Below, piece after piece: positions 26,001-41,000 of a stretch of 64,000 nt of DNA. The position numbers and the translations under genes were made by a program. The stretch lies in assembly GCA_023512835.1 (NCBI GenBank), contig CM042091.1:40190107-40254106 (forward strand), in the 5' to 3' direction. Source of the DNA: Taxillus chinensis. Lineage: Eukaryota; Streptophyta; Magnoliopsida; Santalales; Loranthaceae. How positions within the stretch are numbered: position 1 is the stretch's first letter; the number at the start of each line of letters is the position of its first letter. Below the pieces are notes generated by a model that was given only the letters and a program-made list of their open reading frames with translations, was not told the DNA's origin and did not search any database.

Positions 26001-29000
26001 TATGACTTTTTCATTAATAATTATTTGACTGTTTAATCTATAACATTTCTATTTTTCATAAATTTTTTAAAGATTCACTCCAAAAAGAAAAATAAATTAG
26101 AGCATCAATAGTTGAATAACTTTGTCTACATTCAATATAATCATCATCTTGAAATAAGATTCCAAGATAGGATGGAAAAATGTAGAAATTATATTTCTTT
26201 GGTGCTTGACGAATTAGATTGGAGCAGTGAATGGATGACTGGATGACTAACTGAAGATTTGATTCATCCTAATAATGATATTACATGGGATATGGTTGAT
26301 AGAGAAATTAGGGCATTTACAACTTTTCAAAGTCGTGATAGACCAAGAAAATTGAGAAATGAAGAGTTTTTAGACTCAAAAGTAGAAGAATTTGAAGGTT
26401 GGGATGGATGTAAATGATGATGAAAACATTGAAGACGATTTGGTGTATTGACTTCTAATACTACATGAGAGAGTCAATCACTTGAGCATACTCAGGACAA
26501 TAATTTCCTTGTTTAACTTTTAATTTAATGCCTTGTATCTCAAATTTTGACATTTATCTATTTTAAACTTTCATTGTTGTAGACTTATGTTAAATTTGCT
26601 ATATTTATGAATTTATGCATTACATTTATGAATTTCTGCATTACAAATAAAATAGATATATTATAAATGCCTAGTCCGCCTAGGCAATGCCCGCCCAGCC
26701 TAGACCCTCTAATGCCTGGGTCGCCTAAACACCTTGAAAACTATGCTTTAAACAGATCTTGAACCAAACCTTCAATACTTAGCAATTTCTTGAGCTTCTA
26801 TTGCATCTTACTTGGTTTAATCAAATCCAAGGATCCAACAGAAATTAAATATACATTAAATAATTACAAATATTTGACATCCAATTAATTGAAAACTTGT
26901 TTCAATTCTCATCATCAAGTTGGTGCATAAACATTACACATGTTTAACACCAGAAATTGCATGTGTTATCATAAGGAGGTTGGTGCTTAGAAGTATACTT
27001 TAATGGTTAATTTGAGTGTTCTTGATGAGATGGCCCTGCTCCACCCATTATTGGAGGAGGAGAGGAGGCACAAGGAAGTGTTGAATACTAGTCTTCAACA
27101 ACTGCTTTTGATGGATGAGATCTTTTGGAGGCAAAAATATCGTTCCTTGTGGCTTTGATGGGGGGATAAGGACTCAAAGTTCTTTCATTGTATGACAAGC
27201 TCTTACCGGGCATATTTTTCACTTGTGATCCATTCTTGTCTGGCTTGAAGTTGCTTTGGGGTTGAGGAATAATCTCAGCAAATCGGTTTTAGTTCTTGTT
27301 GGTGTTTTGCATCATTTTTGGGAGCTGGCTGATATTTTAGGTGTTAGTCTACGCAGTTGTCCCTCTTATATTTGAGTTTTCCTTTGGAGGCCTTGCTTAA
27401 GTCTTACCATTATATGGAATTTGATTATTGAGAACTTGAAGTGTTGTTTGGATGGGTGAAAGCATATTTACCTCTCAAAGGGGGGTAAGCTCACTTTGGT
27501 TAGGAGCATCCTTTACAATTTGCCGACCTACTACCTTTCTCTCTCCTCTTCTCGTGGTTGTGGTTTCTCGAGTAGAGTGGATCCAAAGGAATTTCCTTTG
27601 GGGTTTCAATGTGGGCATGCCTAAAATTCATTTGGTTAATTGGGATAGAGTGTGCAACTCTCTTTCTCATGGTGGTTTGGCCATTTAAAAGTTACATAGG
27701 TTTAATGTTTCTCTTCTTGCGCAATGGTTATGGCGGTTTGGGGTGGAGTGAGGGGCCTTGTGGTGAAGTATGGAGTTTCTAGTGGGGGTTAGATCTCCTT
27801 GATGCCTCGCGAACCTCGTGTTATGGGATTATGGAAACTCATTCGCATGCAGTGGGACTCTTTCTCGTTTTATAGTGTTTTGAGTTGCGGAATGGTTCTT
27901 TTATTCATTTTTGGGATGATGTTTGTTGTGGTGAGTCCCTCAAAGCTCGTTTATCTGGAGCTGTATCGCATTGTGTGTTCACTTGTTGCTTTTGTGGCTA
28001 ACGTTTAGAGTATGAGTGGTTTTACAAGGTAATGGGAGGTGCTAGTTTCTTGGGATTTTCAAAATTAGGAATTAGAAGCTTTTTTATCTTTTTTTGACAT
28101 GTTATATTCAATTCTCCCAGCGAGGAATGCTTCAGATAGGATGTGTTTGCGTCCCAATCGGGAGAAAGGCTATTGGGTCAAGTTTTTTATTCTATCCTTA
28201 CTCTTGCCCAGTCTAGGAGCTTTCTTTGGAGGAGTCTATAGAAGGCCTGGGTGCCATTGAGAGTTGTATTCTTTGCTTGGATAGCAGTGCATGACAAGAT
28301 TCTTACTGTTAAAAATTTATAGTGTCAGGTTTTCATTATTGTTAGTAGGTGTTACATAAGGAGTCGACGAAGTCTGTGAACCATTTTTTCCTTTACTTTC
28401 TGTATGCTTAGGGGCTCTCGGACATGGTCTTGGGTTTATTTGGTTTTTATTGGGTGGTGCCTTCGTATTTTAGTTCACTATTCGAGTGTTGGTTAGGGGG
28501 AGTCGGGCAGCATTCGTTGGTTTGGTGGGCTGTCCCTCATTGCTTTATTTGGAGTATTTGACGAGAACGGAATGCAAGTGTTTAATAATTGAGAGTGACT
28601 TCGCTTGCTGTCGATTTTTATTTTGTCACTTGATAAAGTGGATTTCTGCTACGGGAGTGTCCTGTTTTTTCTTTCGTATGTAATGTTATTAATGGGTACT
28701 TATTTTGAGTTTAATCTTATATGTATGCTCTTTGTGTACTCTTTGTATTTTTTTTTTCTAATAAAATTTATTATTTATAAAAAATATATATATCTTGGAT
28801 TGGTTATATGAAACAATAATAAAATAATATTATTTTGAGTGCAAAAATCTTATGAAAACTTCAATATCTCTTCTTATAACTTGCATTCAAATTTTGAGTG
28901 GCCTGCCTCTTCCCTTTTTAACTGTGATTGTAGTTATTGGCTCACTCTTGCTACCTGCCCCGCTCATAGGCCTACATTGCATGTGAGTGTGAAAATAAGA

Positions 29001-32000
29001 AAAAAGAAAAAGAGCACCAAGTCCAGTAATCAGATCCATGCTAATTAATTTGCTACACACCAATTGATCTCCATTTTTCCAGGGAAAAAAATTTAAACCT
29101 ATTTTTCCCCAAATCAACTTTGTTATATACCAGTTAATGATTAATCACGATTTTTATAACAGTCTATGAGGGCTAGCATATTGCCACATGCTCTATTTCA
29201 GTCTCTATGAAGTCACATGTTTTTATTATTTTTTAAAGGAATATTTTAGTCATTTCATGTGAAAGGTGGGTGTATTTATCCTCTTGGTGGGTGAGTATCC
29301 CTCCCCTTCTCCATATCTAGAGTTAGTGTACGCATATTGAAGTCTACAGGAGCTGGTGGTCTGAATGTTCTACCCTGCACTCACTGTTTCACTGTATCTG
29401 GAGTCACTGGCGGCTGCTTATTTTTACAATATACAGGTGCTGGTACTGCAATTTGTTGTTTGTCATATCGTGTGTTCACAGGACTTATACAGATTGCAGA
29501 CTTACAGACCTTTTAGTTACCGTAACTGGTCCCACATGTTTCTACACTCCATTTAGGCTTCATGCAGTGACATTCATGTAGACATTGATGCTCTGAAAAG
29601 AAAGTAGTAAAAGCATTGAGATGCTGTAAAAATAAATAACTTGGAAAATAATTGCAGTACATTGTTTTGAAAATATCCTGTGTTGAACTGTAATGATAAA
29701 ATGCAGTCTTACATTTCTTCAGTTTATCACATAGGATCTATTTTTCTAAAATATGAGAATATAGTCTGTCCTCCCCCTTTTCCCTGGCTTAACTGGGTTA
29801 TTTTATATGTCAAAATAGTTGGGTTGGGTTGCATGAGGAAATGCAACTGGACATGCAGAGAATTTGGAAAAGAAACATGGGGAGAGATGATCGGTGCATT
29901 TCTGATAATGGCAAGGAGGTACTGCCAGAAGCTTGAATAAATAGTATGAAGTTATCTTTTCCATATCTAATTGTAAGATTGTTTTCTAGGCTAGATTTCC
30001 TTTCTTGGATGAGGATGTTATACGGACTCTACTTGATCTTCCTTTGTGGGATGTTGCTGATCTTGATCAACCAAGTGGGACGGGTGACAAAAAAATTCTG
30101 AGACAGGTGGGTGCCATTTCTCTTTTGCACTACTTTTAGCTGCATAATATTTTTATTCTACTTGCCAGGAATATATGGAAATGTCTATTCGTAAGTAGAT
30201 TGTTTCAAGTAATTCACATAGGAATACCTTTTTATTGTTGGATTGGTATGAAGTTTTTTAAAAAATAATATCAATCTAATAACAATAAAAGTGCTCCTGT
30301 ATGGATTACCTTTGCAACATTCTAGTATGTAGCATTGCCCAGGAATATATAGCTACCAAAATTTATCTATCTTGAATATTGATGCACTTTGTATAACTTG
30401 TTTAATGCAGGAACTTATTATGGCCATGTAAGATGCCTATGGCAGTATTGTTTTATATAAAGTTTAAAATATATAAGTGGGACTGCTTTTGGGTGTCCAT
30501 ACCAATGATTGCCTAGCTCTTCCTTGGTCTTGAAATGGGGTTAGGTGATCAATAAGTCCTTGTTAGCTCTCTCTATGATATTCACTTTGCTTTGGGTAAT
30601 AAGTCTAGAATCATCAATGTTAATGCACTTAAACAATATATGCTTCATCTCCCAGAGTTTTGGGGACAACTTTAGTTATACTAAATGCTTTTGTTATAAT
30701 GAGTCTTTGTCTTATATCGAGACTTTGAACAACTTTCTGACTTTTCGGTTATATATTAAATCTTAGTTGGCACTCACTTCATTTATTATGAATTAGGGTA
30801 ATATATCTTATCCTTAGTTTTTTTTTTGGAAAACTCTCGATGTGGCCGACACGTATCTCTCCAAGTTTCTTAACGTAATTCTAGATTTAACATTTTAGCT
30901 CATCTTTTGCAATCTGTTAGAATATGTTAATAGTTGTCCCTATAAGCTGTCCCTATTAATAGCTATAATAGCTGTCCCTATAATGTCCCTATAAGCTGTC
31001 CCTATTAATAGCTGTAATTATGAATAGCTGGCCCTATTAGTTAAGGTAGTAATGATATTAATGTTGTAATTATTATTTACCATAGATAGACTCCTAATTG
31101 TTGTATAAATAACCCATCTCATGTAAAAGGAGAATGTGTGGAATAAAAAAAACAATTGTTTTGTTAGCATGGTATCAGAGCCATGACCTAATGCTGTCCA
31201 TTGTTTTCTTCTTGTTTTGCTGTCTCTTCCCATCATCCTGGTGGTTTGTTGCTGATTGTTCGAATTTCGTTGTCTGTTGACGTGAACCATTCTGTCCCTG
31301 CTCGACTGCCACTGTGCCCTCTGTTCTATTGCAGTTTGATAACAAATGGAGACAAAGCCTTCAGTAGATATGATGCATGTGATGTCCAAAATCACGGACC
31401 ATAAGCTAAATGGCTCCAACTATATGGACTGGAGCAAGACTGTTCGTCTCTATCTCCGGAGTATTGACAAGGCCGATCATCTCACCAAAGATCCTCCAAC
31501 TGATAACACAAAAGGTGTTTGGCTCCGGGAGGATGCTCGGCTTTTCCTCCAGATTCGTAACTCCATTGACGGTGAGGTAATTAGCTTGGTAAACCACTGT
31601 GAATTTGTCAAGGAGCTGATGGATTATTTGGATTTCTTGTACTCTGGAAAGGGAAATCTAACTCGTATCTATGAGGTTTGTAAATCTTTTTATCGTGCTG
31701 ATAAGCAGGATCAGTCTTTGACAGCTTACTTCATGTCTTTTAAAAGGACTTATGAAGAGCTCAATATGTTGTTGCCCTTTAGCCCTGATGTAAAGGTGCA
31801 ACAACAGCAGCGTGAGCAGATGGCAGTTATGAGTTTCTTGGCTGGACTCTCACCTGATTTTAAGACTGTGAAGTCCCAAGTTCTCTCTGGCTCAGAAATC
31901 TCGTCTCTCCATGATGTGTTTAGTCGAATCCTTCGCACAGAAGGACCTCCGCCACCGTCCATTCTTGCCAATAGTGCGCTGGTGAGTCGTCAACGTGGCT

Positions 32001-35000
32001 ATGAGCCTTGACACTCATTCAATCAATCTGCCAGTCGCGATGGTGGACCACAGGGCTTTGAAGCCCGACCTTCTAATCCTGGCAGTATTGTGTGTCATTA
32101 CTGTCGCAAACTAGGCCATATGAAGCATGAGTGTCGGAAACTTCAGTACAAGAATCAAAAGACCTCTTCCGCTCATCTCATCACTGCTATGGGTTTTGAG
32201 GCAACATCTGATGATGGTGGTAAAGGTTCCCATTATTCAGAAGCTCCCAAGTTTGCATCTTCTTTTATCACAGCTGTGGCCAACTCAGGTACTCCAACTA
32301 CGTGTCTCCTTTCTTCTTCTCCAAAATGGGTCATTGATTCTGGCGCAACAGATCATATGACAGGTAGTTCAACTCTCCTTTCCAATTTCCAATGTCAATC
32401 ATCTAGTCCGACTGTTACATTAGCAGATGGGTCATCATCGTGTGTTCGTGGGTCTGGGAATGCTACACCGACCCCCTTCCTACCTTTATCCTCTGTCTTA
32501 CATTTGCCTAACCTTTCTTTTAATTTAATTTCCGTAAGTCAGCTTACTCGTCATCTCAATTGTTGCGTAACCTTTTACTCTGATCATTGTGTGTTTCAGG
32601 ATCGTTTGACGAAGAAGATTATTGGTAAAGGCTATGAATCTGGGGGTCTTTATACCCTCGACATTCCGTCTGTCGCCTGTTCTAGTGTTTCTTCTCTCCT
32701 TCTGGAGCATTGTAAGTTGGGACATCCGCCTCTTCCTATGCTTCAGCGATTGTGTCCACAATTTCGTCATATGTCTTCTCTGTCGTGTGAGTCGTGTCAG
32801 TACGCAAAACACCATCGTGTGAGTTCCACTCCACGAATTAATAAGCGTGCGAGTGTTCCTTTTGAGCTTGTCTATTCCGATGTTTGGGGTTCTTGTCCTA
32901 TCATTTCTATAACTGATTTTAAATATTTTGTTACGTTCGTGGATGATTACTCTCGTGTCACCTGGTTGTACTTAATGAGAAGTCGCTCTGGCTTGTTCTC
33001 TATCTTTTGTGCCTTTTATGCTGAAATCCAAACACAGTTTCATGTTTCCATCCAACGGTTTCGTAGTGATAATGCCAAAGAATATACCCAAATCCTGTTC
33101 CAAGATTTCATGACTCAGCATGGTATGCTCCATGAAACGTCGTGTGTTGATACCCCCTCTCAAAATGGTGTGGCTGAACGGAAAAACAGACATCTTCTTG
33201 AAACTGCTCGTGCCCTCCTATTTAACATGAATGTTCCCAAAGTTTTTTGGGCAGATGCAGTCTCTACAGCATGTTTCCTCATTAATCACCTACCCTCGTC
33301 TGTTTTACATGGTGGCATTCCTTATCAAACACTGTTCCCACAGAAGCCGTTGTTTCCTATTGCTCCTCATCTCTTTGGTGGCACTTGTTTTGCTCGAGAT
33401 GTTCGTCCTCACCTAACCAAGTTAGATCCCAAATCCTTGAAATGTGTCTTTCTTGGTTACTCTCGCCTTCAGAAAGGATATCGGTGTTATTGTCCTAGTC
33501 TCAATAAGTACCTTGTCTCTATTGATGTCACATTCATGGACGATACACCTTATTTCTCTGCCACTAGCCAGGGGGAGTCTTCCGCTCCCGACTTTGGTGA
33601 TGATCTCTTGGTGTACCCTATGCCACCTTCTACTTTTACTCGACCACTAGCTCTCCCAATTACACAGGTCTATGCATGACGTCCACCCCCGGATTCCTCC
33701 TCCGTCCCTCCGGATTCATGTCCTGTCCTCCTTCTTCGGCACCTGATCCTGACCCTAGTGATGATCTCCCGATTGCACTCCGCAAAGGTAAACGTAGCTG
33801 CACTTTTCCTATATCCTCCTATGTTTCGTACAATCGTTTATCTTCCTCTTCTCGATCTTTTGTTGCTACTCTTGACTCTGTTAGTATGCCTAAAACTGTT
33901 CATGCTGCCCTCTCTCATCCTGGTTGGTGCCAAGCTATGATTGATGAAATGCAGGCTTTGGAGGGGAACCACACATGGAACTTGGTTACATTGCCCCCCG
34001 GGAAACGTGCCATCGGTTGCAAGTGGGTCTTTGCTATTAAGGTCAATCCTAATGGCTCCATTGCTCGTTTGAAAGCACGGCTTGTGGCGAAAGGGTATGC
34101 CCACACTTATGGCATCGATTATACGGATACCTTCTCTCCTGTTGCCAAATTATCCTCTGTTCGTTTGTTTATCTCATTAGCTGCCGCGCATCACTGGCCT
34201 TTGTTCCAATTGGATATTAAGAATGCATTTCTACATGGCGACCTCCACGAGGAAGTCTACATGGAGCAACCACCAGGGTTTGTTGCTCAGGGGGAGTCTG
34301 ATCGTGTTTGTCGTCTCCGGAAATCTTTGTATGGCTTGAAACAAAGCCTGCGTGCTTGGTTTGGTAAGTTTAGTCAGGCCATTGAAACTTGGGGCATGAT
34401 TAAGAGTGAACATGATCATTCGGTGTTTTACAGGAAGTCACCCAGTGGCATTATCCTTCTGGTTGTATATGTGGATGATATTGTTCTTACAGGCAGTGAT
34501 GCGGCTGGGATTGCTTCCCTTAAGTTATTTCTCCACACTCAGTTTCACACGAAGGACTTGGGTCTCCTCAAATATTTTCTGGGTGTTGAGGTTTCTCGAA
34601 ACAAGCAGGGGATCTATCTTTCTCAACGAAAGTATGTTTTGGATTTATTGACTGAGACATGCAAATTGGGAGCGAAGCCCTGTAGTGCTCCCATGACACC
34701 AAATTTGCACCTTACAGACGAAGGAACACCATTCGATAATCCCGAGCGATATCGCAGGTTAGTTGGAAAGTTAAATTATCTCACCATCACCCGTCCTGAC
34801 ATTGCATATTCTGTTAGCGTGGTCAGTCGGTTCATGGCATCTCCGACAATGGATCATTGGACAGCGTTGGAACAAATCTTGTGTTACTTGAAGGGAACAT
34901 CGGGATGTGGTCTCGTGTACACAGGTCATGGGCATACACGGATTGAGTGTTTCTCTGATGCAGATTGGGCTGGCTGTCCCGTGGATAGGAGATCCATCAC

Positions 35001-38000
35001 AGGATATTGCGTGTTTTTTGGGGGAAATTTGATCTCGTGGAAGAGTAAGAAACAGAGTATTGTGTCACGGTCTAGTGCTGAATCAGAGTATAGAGCTATG
35101 GCTCAGGCTGCGTGTGAGGTGATGTGGATCTATCACCTCTTGGATGAAGTTGGCCTTAATGTTTTTTTACCTGCCAAGTTATGGTGTGATAATCAGGCTG
35201 CACTCTATATTGCCTCAAACCCGGTGTTTCATGAGAGAACCAAGCATATTGAGAGTGATTGTCATTTTGTTCGTCAAAAGGTTCAACTTGGATTGATTTC
35301 CACCGAGTATGTGAAGACTGAAGACCAATTGGGTGATCTCTTTACAAAGGTGTTAAATGGAGCTCGGATATCTTACCTTTGTGGCAAGTTGGGCCTAATT
35401 AACATTTATGCTCCAACTTGAGGGGGAGTGTTAATAGTTGTCCCTATAAGCTGTCCTTATTAATAGCTATAATAGCTGTCCCTATAATGTCCCTATAAGC
35501 TGTCCCTATTAATGGCTGTAATTATGAATAGCTGGCCCTATTAGTTAAGGTAGTAATGGTATTAATGTTGTAATTATTATTTACCATAGATAGACTCCTA
35601 ATTGTTGTATAAATAACCCATCTCATGTAAAAGGAGAATGTGTGGAATAAAAAAAACAATTGTTTTGTTAACAGAATAAAACAATCATATTGACCAGTAA
35701 AATTCACATAGGGTTTTATAATATATTTGTCAAATTTTGGGTTAGATCCAACACACAATAGTAAAGTAAACATTTTAGATGAGGAAGATTTTTGTTGTTC
35801 TACATATGAAACAAATACATTATCATACAATCCAGTGTTTCATGGCAAAACAAACCACTTCAATTTCATGCTTTTCTTCTTGAGAGAAGTGCAATAAGAT
35901 GGAGAAATAACTAGTCTATTTTAAGATGGAAATATGATAAGCTTTTCTTCCGTTGTGAATAGTTCCACATCAGTGGAGGGGATAACTGCTCTATCTGCCT
36001 TGGCAAGTTCCAAGAGGAGGAGAGCCTCCAGATTAGTGGACAGGAGATCTTTAGGCTAGATCTAGATCTGAAAGTGTTTTAGTTTGTTTAATGTTAAATA
36101 TAGGTATTGTAGTGTATTTTTAGTTTCCTTTTTAGGTTTCTTCTTTTGATATATATATATATGTATGTGATTATCGATTGTAAGTGAAGAATATAGATTG
36201 TATTCAATTATTCAAATGGTATTAGAGCCAGTTTAGGCGTACCTAGGTTTTCTTCCCTCTGCATCCCAATCGGACAAGGCTAACCCTACCTTCGCCGATA
36301 GAGTCGCCATTCTCATCTGTCCAGATCAAGAACACATTGCCATCGTCGTCTATCTCCAACCCTCCTCCTTACGGACATTAGTGGTAACTTCTGAGTCGCC
36401 ATCGTCGTTCGTCTATAGCCCATCGCACCCCAGGTCCTCCATCAGCATGGCATCGATCCCGAGCTCCTACGGCCACTTCACCCGAGGTCCCTTTGTCCCT
36501 GGTTCGCTAGAACTTCAGCAGGATCACGTCACTCCAATCTCATCTGGCAGTGCTGTCTCTGTTCCCCAGCATCGTGATTTAATTCGAGCCCGTCATATGG
36601 TCCTATCTTTGTGGTTTAATTTGTTTATTGCCTTTTATTATGGAGAAGGCTAATGAATCCCTTCCTAGACCTGTTACCTAACTTATATTGATGGCTTCAC
36701 AGCTGTTATCCACCCAACACCTCAAAATTCCTATCAACCTCTCTAGCTGTAATTGGGAACAATGGTCCACATTTGTTGAGACTGGATTGGTCTCGCTTCA
36801 AAAGGGACAATATCTCACAAACGAAGCACAAGCTACAAAAGAATGGAAAGCAGAGGATAGTTTTATTCGCATAATTCTATGGAATGCAATGGAACCTGAT
36901 ATTTTATCCACCGTGTACATGCTTAAAACTACTAAGATGATGTGGGATCATCTTCAATCCACTTATTCTAAAAAAACTAATATGGCACATGCCTATGTAG
37001 TTTCTCAAGCATATGCAAAGTGCGAACATGGTGATCTAACTCTCACCGAGTACTTCACCAAATTCGAGAAATTATTTGATGAGATGAGAGATTTATTTCC
37101 TTTTGGTGTGGATTCAACCACAATATGGGAACAACTAAATACACTCACATTCATTGGCGGCATGTCATCCAAATATTCCTCAGCTCGACCAATTCTCCTT
37201 GGTCATACCACTATACCATCATTATTTGCTACATATAATTTTTTGTGGGAGATCTTTCCATTTGATGGAATTGTTTGATCTCTCATTCCTGAAACCTTTG
37301 CATTCATGGCAACCTCTTACAAAGGTAAGAACCCAGGTCAAACCTATGTGAAAGTGGGCAAAGGATTTGAAGGTACCTCTCACTCTGGTAGCAATAAACA
37401 TGTGTAATGTCGCTATTGCAAGAAATGGGGTCACATGAAGTGGGACTGCCTCAAGTGTTCCAAAGTTTCCACATCCACTCCTCATGCTTGAGTTGCTACT
37501 GTCGATCAGTCATACGATGACCACACCAATTAAGATGAAGTTCCTACCCTTGTTTAGCGACTTGAGGAGTTGGGTTTTTCTTGTTATGTCGTAACCTCCC
37601 AGCCATAACATCCGCGCGTAACTTTGGCCACCTAGGTATGACTTCTAACTATTTTTTAACTTCTAAATCAGTTTGGGTTGTTGATTGAGGGGCAACTGGC
37701 CACATGACTAGTATGAATGGTAAAATATTTTTTATTCAATAAGTTACAACTCACACGACCCGTATATATAACACCACAGTCTCCAAATATGGTAAGACAT
37801 AAATGCGTATGTTTCACACTCCCTCTCAAGTTGGAGTATATATGTCAGATAGCCCCAACTTGTTACAAAGTTGACGTACACGATTACCCCTCAAAGGCTT
37901 CGTAAAGAGATTAGCGAGTTGATGTTCGGTTTGGATGTGTGTGAGCTCAATTGCATTATTTCGTACTTTCTCCCATACAAAATGACAATCAACTTCAATA

Positions 38001-41000
38001 TGTTTCATCCTTTCATGGAACACTGGATTGGATGCAATGTAAATAGCTGATTGACTATCACAATGTAACACGGAGGAACGTGAAGAGGGTAAGCCAATCT
38101 CAGATAATAACATTACATGTGCCATTGCTCGGTATTCGGCCTCAGCACTAGATCGCGACACAACATGTTGTTTCTTACTTTTTCATGCCACAAGATTTCC
38201 ACCAAGGAACACACAATAACCAGTAATGGACTGTCTATCGATTGGACAACCTGCCCAATCAACATCAGAATAATCATGAATATCGAGGTTTATCCTGCTA
38301 GGTAAACAAAAGACCTCGTCCTGGTGCCCCTTTCAAGTACTTGACAATGCGTAATGCGGCATGCCAGTGGGTAGTGCGCAGAGCACTCATGAACTGGCTC
38401 ACGGTACTTACAGCAAAGGCAATATCTGGCCTAGTAACAGTCAAATAAGTTAACTTCCCAACCAACCGCCGATATTGAGCAGGATTATGTAATAAATCGC
38501 CTTGTTCGGAATCCAATCGGATAGTAGGATCCATGAGTGAATCAGCAGGTTTGACTCCTGCATAGCCAACCTCATCACGTATATCAAGCCCATATTTCCA
38601 TTGTGATAAAGAGATGGACCGACTAGAGTAGGCTACTTTGATTCCCAAGAAATAGCGCAATCGACATAGATTTTTAGTGCAAAACTCAACCTGAAGGAAA
38701 TGCTTCAAACGTTGAATGCCTGCTGTGTCACTACCTATAATAACAATATCATCAACATAGACAACCAAGAGGATACAACCAGCAACACAAGAGAAGCTAA
38801 ACATAGAATGATCCACTTCACATTGCCGTAGACCGAAACTAACAAGAGTATTACTGAATCGGCCAAACCAGGCTCGTAGAGATTGTTTCAACCCATAGAG
38901 AGCCTTGCGTAGGCGACATACTCGATGCGCCCCCTGAGCAACAAAACCAGGTGGTTGCTCCATATAAACCTCCTCGGCAAGGTCACCATGGAGAAAGGCA
39001 TTCTTGACGTCAAGCTGGTGGAGTGTCCAGCCATAATGAACAGTTAAAGAGATGAACACCCAAACGGATGGAATCTTGGCAACAAGAGAAAAGGTGTCAT
39101 CATAATCAATGCCATGAATCTGAGTATAACCCTTAGCGACCAGACGGGCCTTCAACTGGTCAATGGAACCATCGGGATGGACTTTCACAGTAAAGACCCA
39201 TCGACAACAAACAACATGCTTATGAGCGGGCAACGGGGTGAGAACCCAGGTGTCATTAGCAATAAGAGCCTGCATCTCATCTTTCATGGCGCGGCACCAC
39301 CCAGGATGAGCAAGAGCATCTGCAACACTGCGAGGCACGACCACAGACGAAAGAGAAGAAACAAAAGCAGAAAAAGATGGAGATAATCGAGCAGTGGTGA
39401 CAAAGTTGGACATAGGATAACGAGAGTGTAAAAGACCAGTATCGGAAACAAAACGATCAAGAGGGCGACCAACACAAGAGCGTGTACCTTTGCGTTGTGC
39501 AATAGGAAGATCAACGGTCGGTGGCGGATCTGAAGACGGGACTTCAACCGAGGGGGCAGGAGCCGCCGGGAGAGGAGCAGGAGGCCGACACTGATACGTT
39601 TGCCCAATAAACCGATCCACAAGTGGAGAACTCTGGGCAGGTGAATCAGACTCTTCAGAAAGAACGGGAGAAACAGGAAGAGGATAAACCGAAGGAGCAG
39701 GATTGCTAGGTGAGGAAGAAGAAGAAGAAGAATAGGATAGATCCTCATAAAAAGTGACATCACGGGAGAGATAAACCCGACCACGTGTGGGATCATAACA
39801 CCGATACCCTTTCTGAGTACGAGAATAGCCATTGAAGACACATTTAATGGAGCGTGCATCCAACTTATCCCGACTAGGTCCAAGATGCTGCACAAAACAA
39901 ACACAACCAAACACACGAAGGGGAATTGAAAAAAGTGGGTTACTAGGATAAAGAATAGAATAGGGAATACGTCCATGAAGAACAGAAGAGGGAAGACGGT
40001 TAATCAAATTACAAGCAGTAAGAACAGCAAAACACCACAGATGTTTAGGCAGATGTATATGTAAAAGTAAACAACGAGCAATATCAAGCAGATGACGGTT
40101 TTTTCGTTCTGCAACTCCATTCTGCTGAGGAGTATAAAAACAAGAGGTTTGATGGACAATACCATGAGAGGTAAGAAATGGCTGAAATCCAGATGAAAAA
40201 CTCAAGTATTCTTTTGCATTATCAGATCGTAAACACTTCAAAAACTTGAAATTGAGTTTGAATTTCATAATAGAATTGTTGAAAACAAGAGAACACTTTG
40301 GTTCGGTCTTTTATTAAATATAACCAGGTCATACGAGAATAATCATCGACAAAGATAACAAAATACTTGAAACCGGAGAAAGCTGATCCGGGACACGGAC
40401 CCCAAACATCAGAATGAACCAAGGCAAAGGGTGTATCCTCCCGATTTATGTAACGTGAAGGAAATGACACACAATGATGTTTACCTAACTCACATGTATC
40501 ACATGGAAGAGTTTTAATAGACGCAGCAGATGATGATATAGACTGTAGCGTACGGAGAGAAGGATGTCCTAGACAACAATGCAGTCGAAAAATATCAAAA
40601 GAGTTCTTATCAGAAGAGTGTTGGGCAACTGTAGCAACGGTAGCAAAGGAAAGAGCTCCATCAAAGTAATAGAGACCATTAGCTTTCGTGCCCCCACCAA
40701 TCATCCGGCCAGTCTTCAAATCTTGGAAAACACAATCAGAGGATGAAAAAGTTATAGAACAATTAAGAGATTTCGTCAAGGAACTAACAGACATCAAGTT
40801 ATATGGTGAATGTGATAAATGTAAAACAGAAGAAAGCGAAAGAGAAGGACTTAATCGAGTGGTTCAGGTGCCGTGATGGAAGTTTGTGAACCATCAGCAA
40901 AGGTAACGGGATGTGACAATGTGGGCGGTGTAGATTGAAAACATGACAAGAGGATAGAGTTACCAGTCATATGATGAGTGGCACCGGAGTCTATGACCCA

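Larger units (their letters stand above)
30925..35673 (+). mobile_element. near-intact Ty1/Copia retrotransposon (4749 bp) in intron 12
   Basis: Both LTRs are 245 bp (30925-31169 and 35429-35673), start TGTTAATAG and end GTTAGCA or GTTAACA, and differ at 4 positions by eye. The element is flanked by a perfect 5-bp duplication, GAATA (30920-30924 and 35674-35678). The PBS TGGTATCAGAGCC is at 31170-31182 and the polypurine tract GAGGGGGAG at 35420-35428. Coding capacity is almost complete, with one nonsense codon in gag and one frameshift before RT. It sits in the same orientation as the host gene, so its 3' LTR poly(A) signal could in principle truncate host transcripts. Confidence 0.97.
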
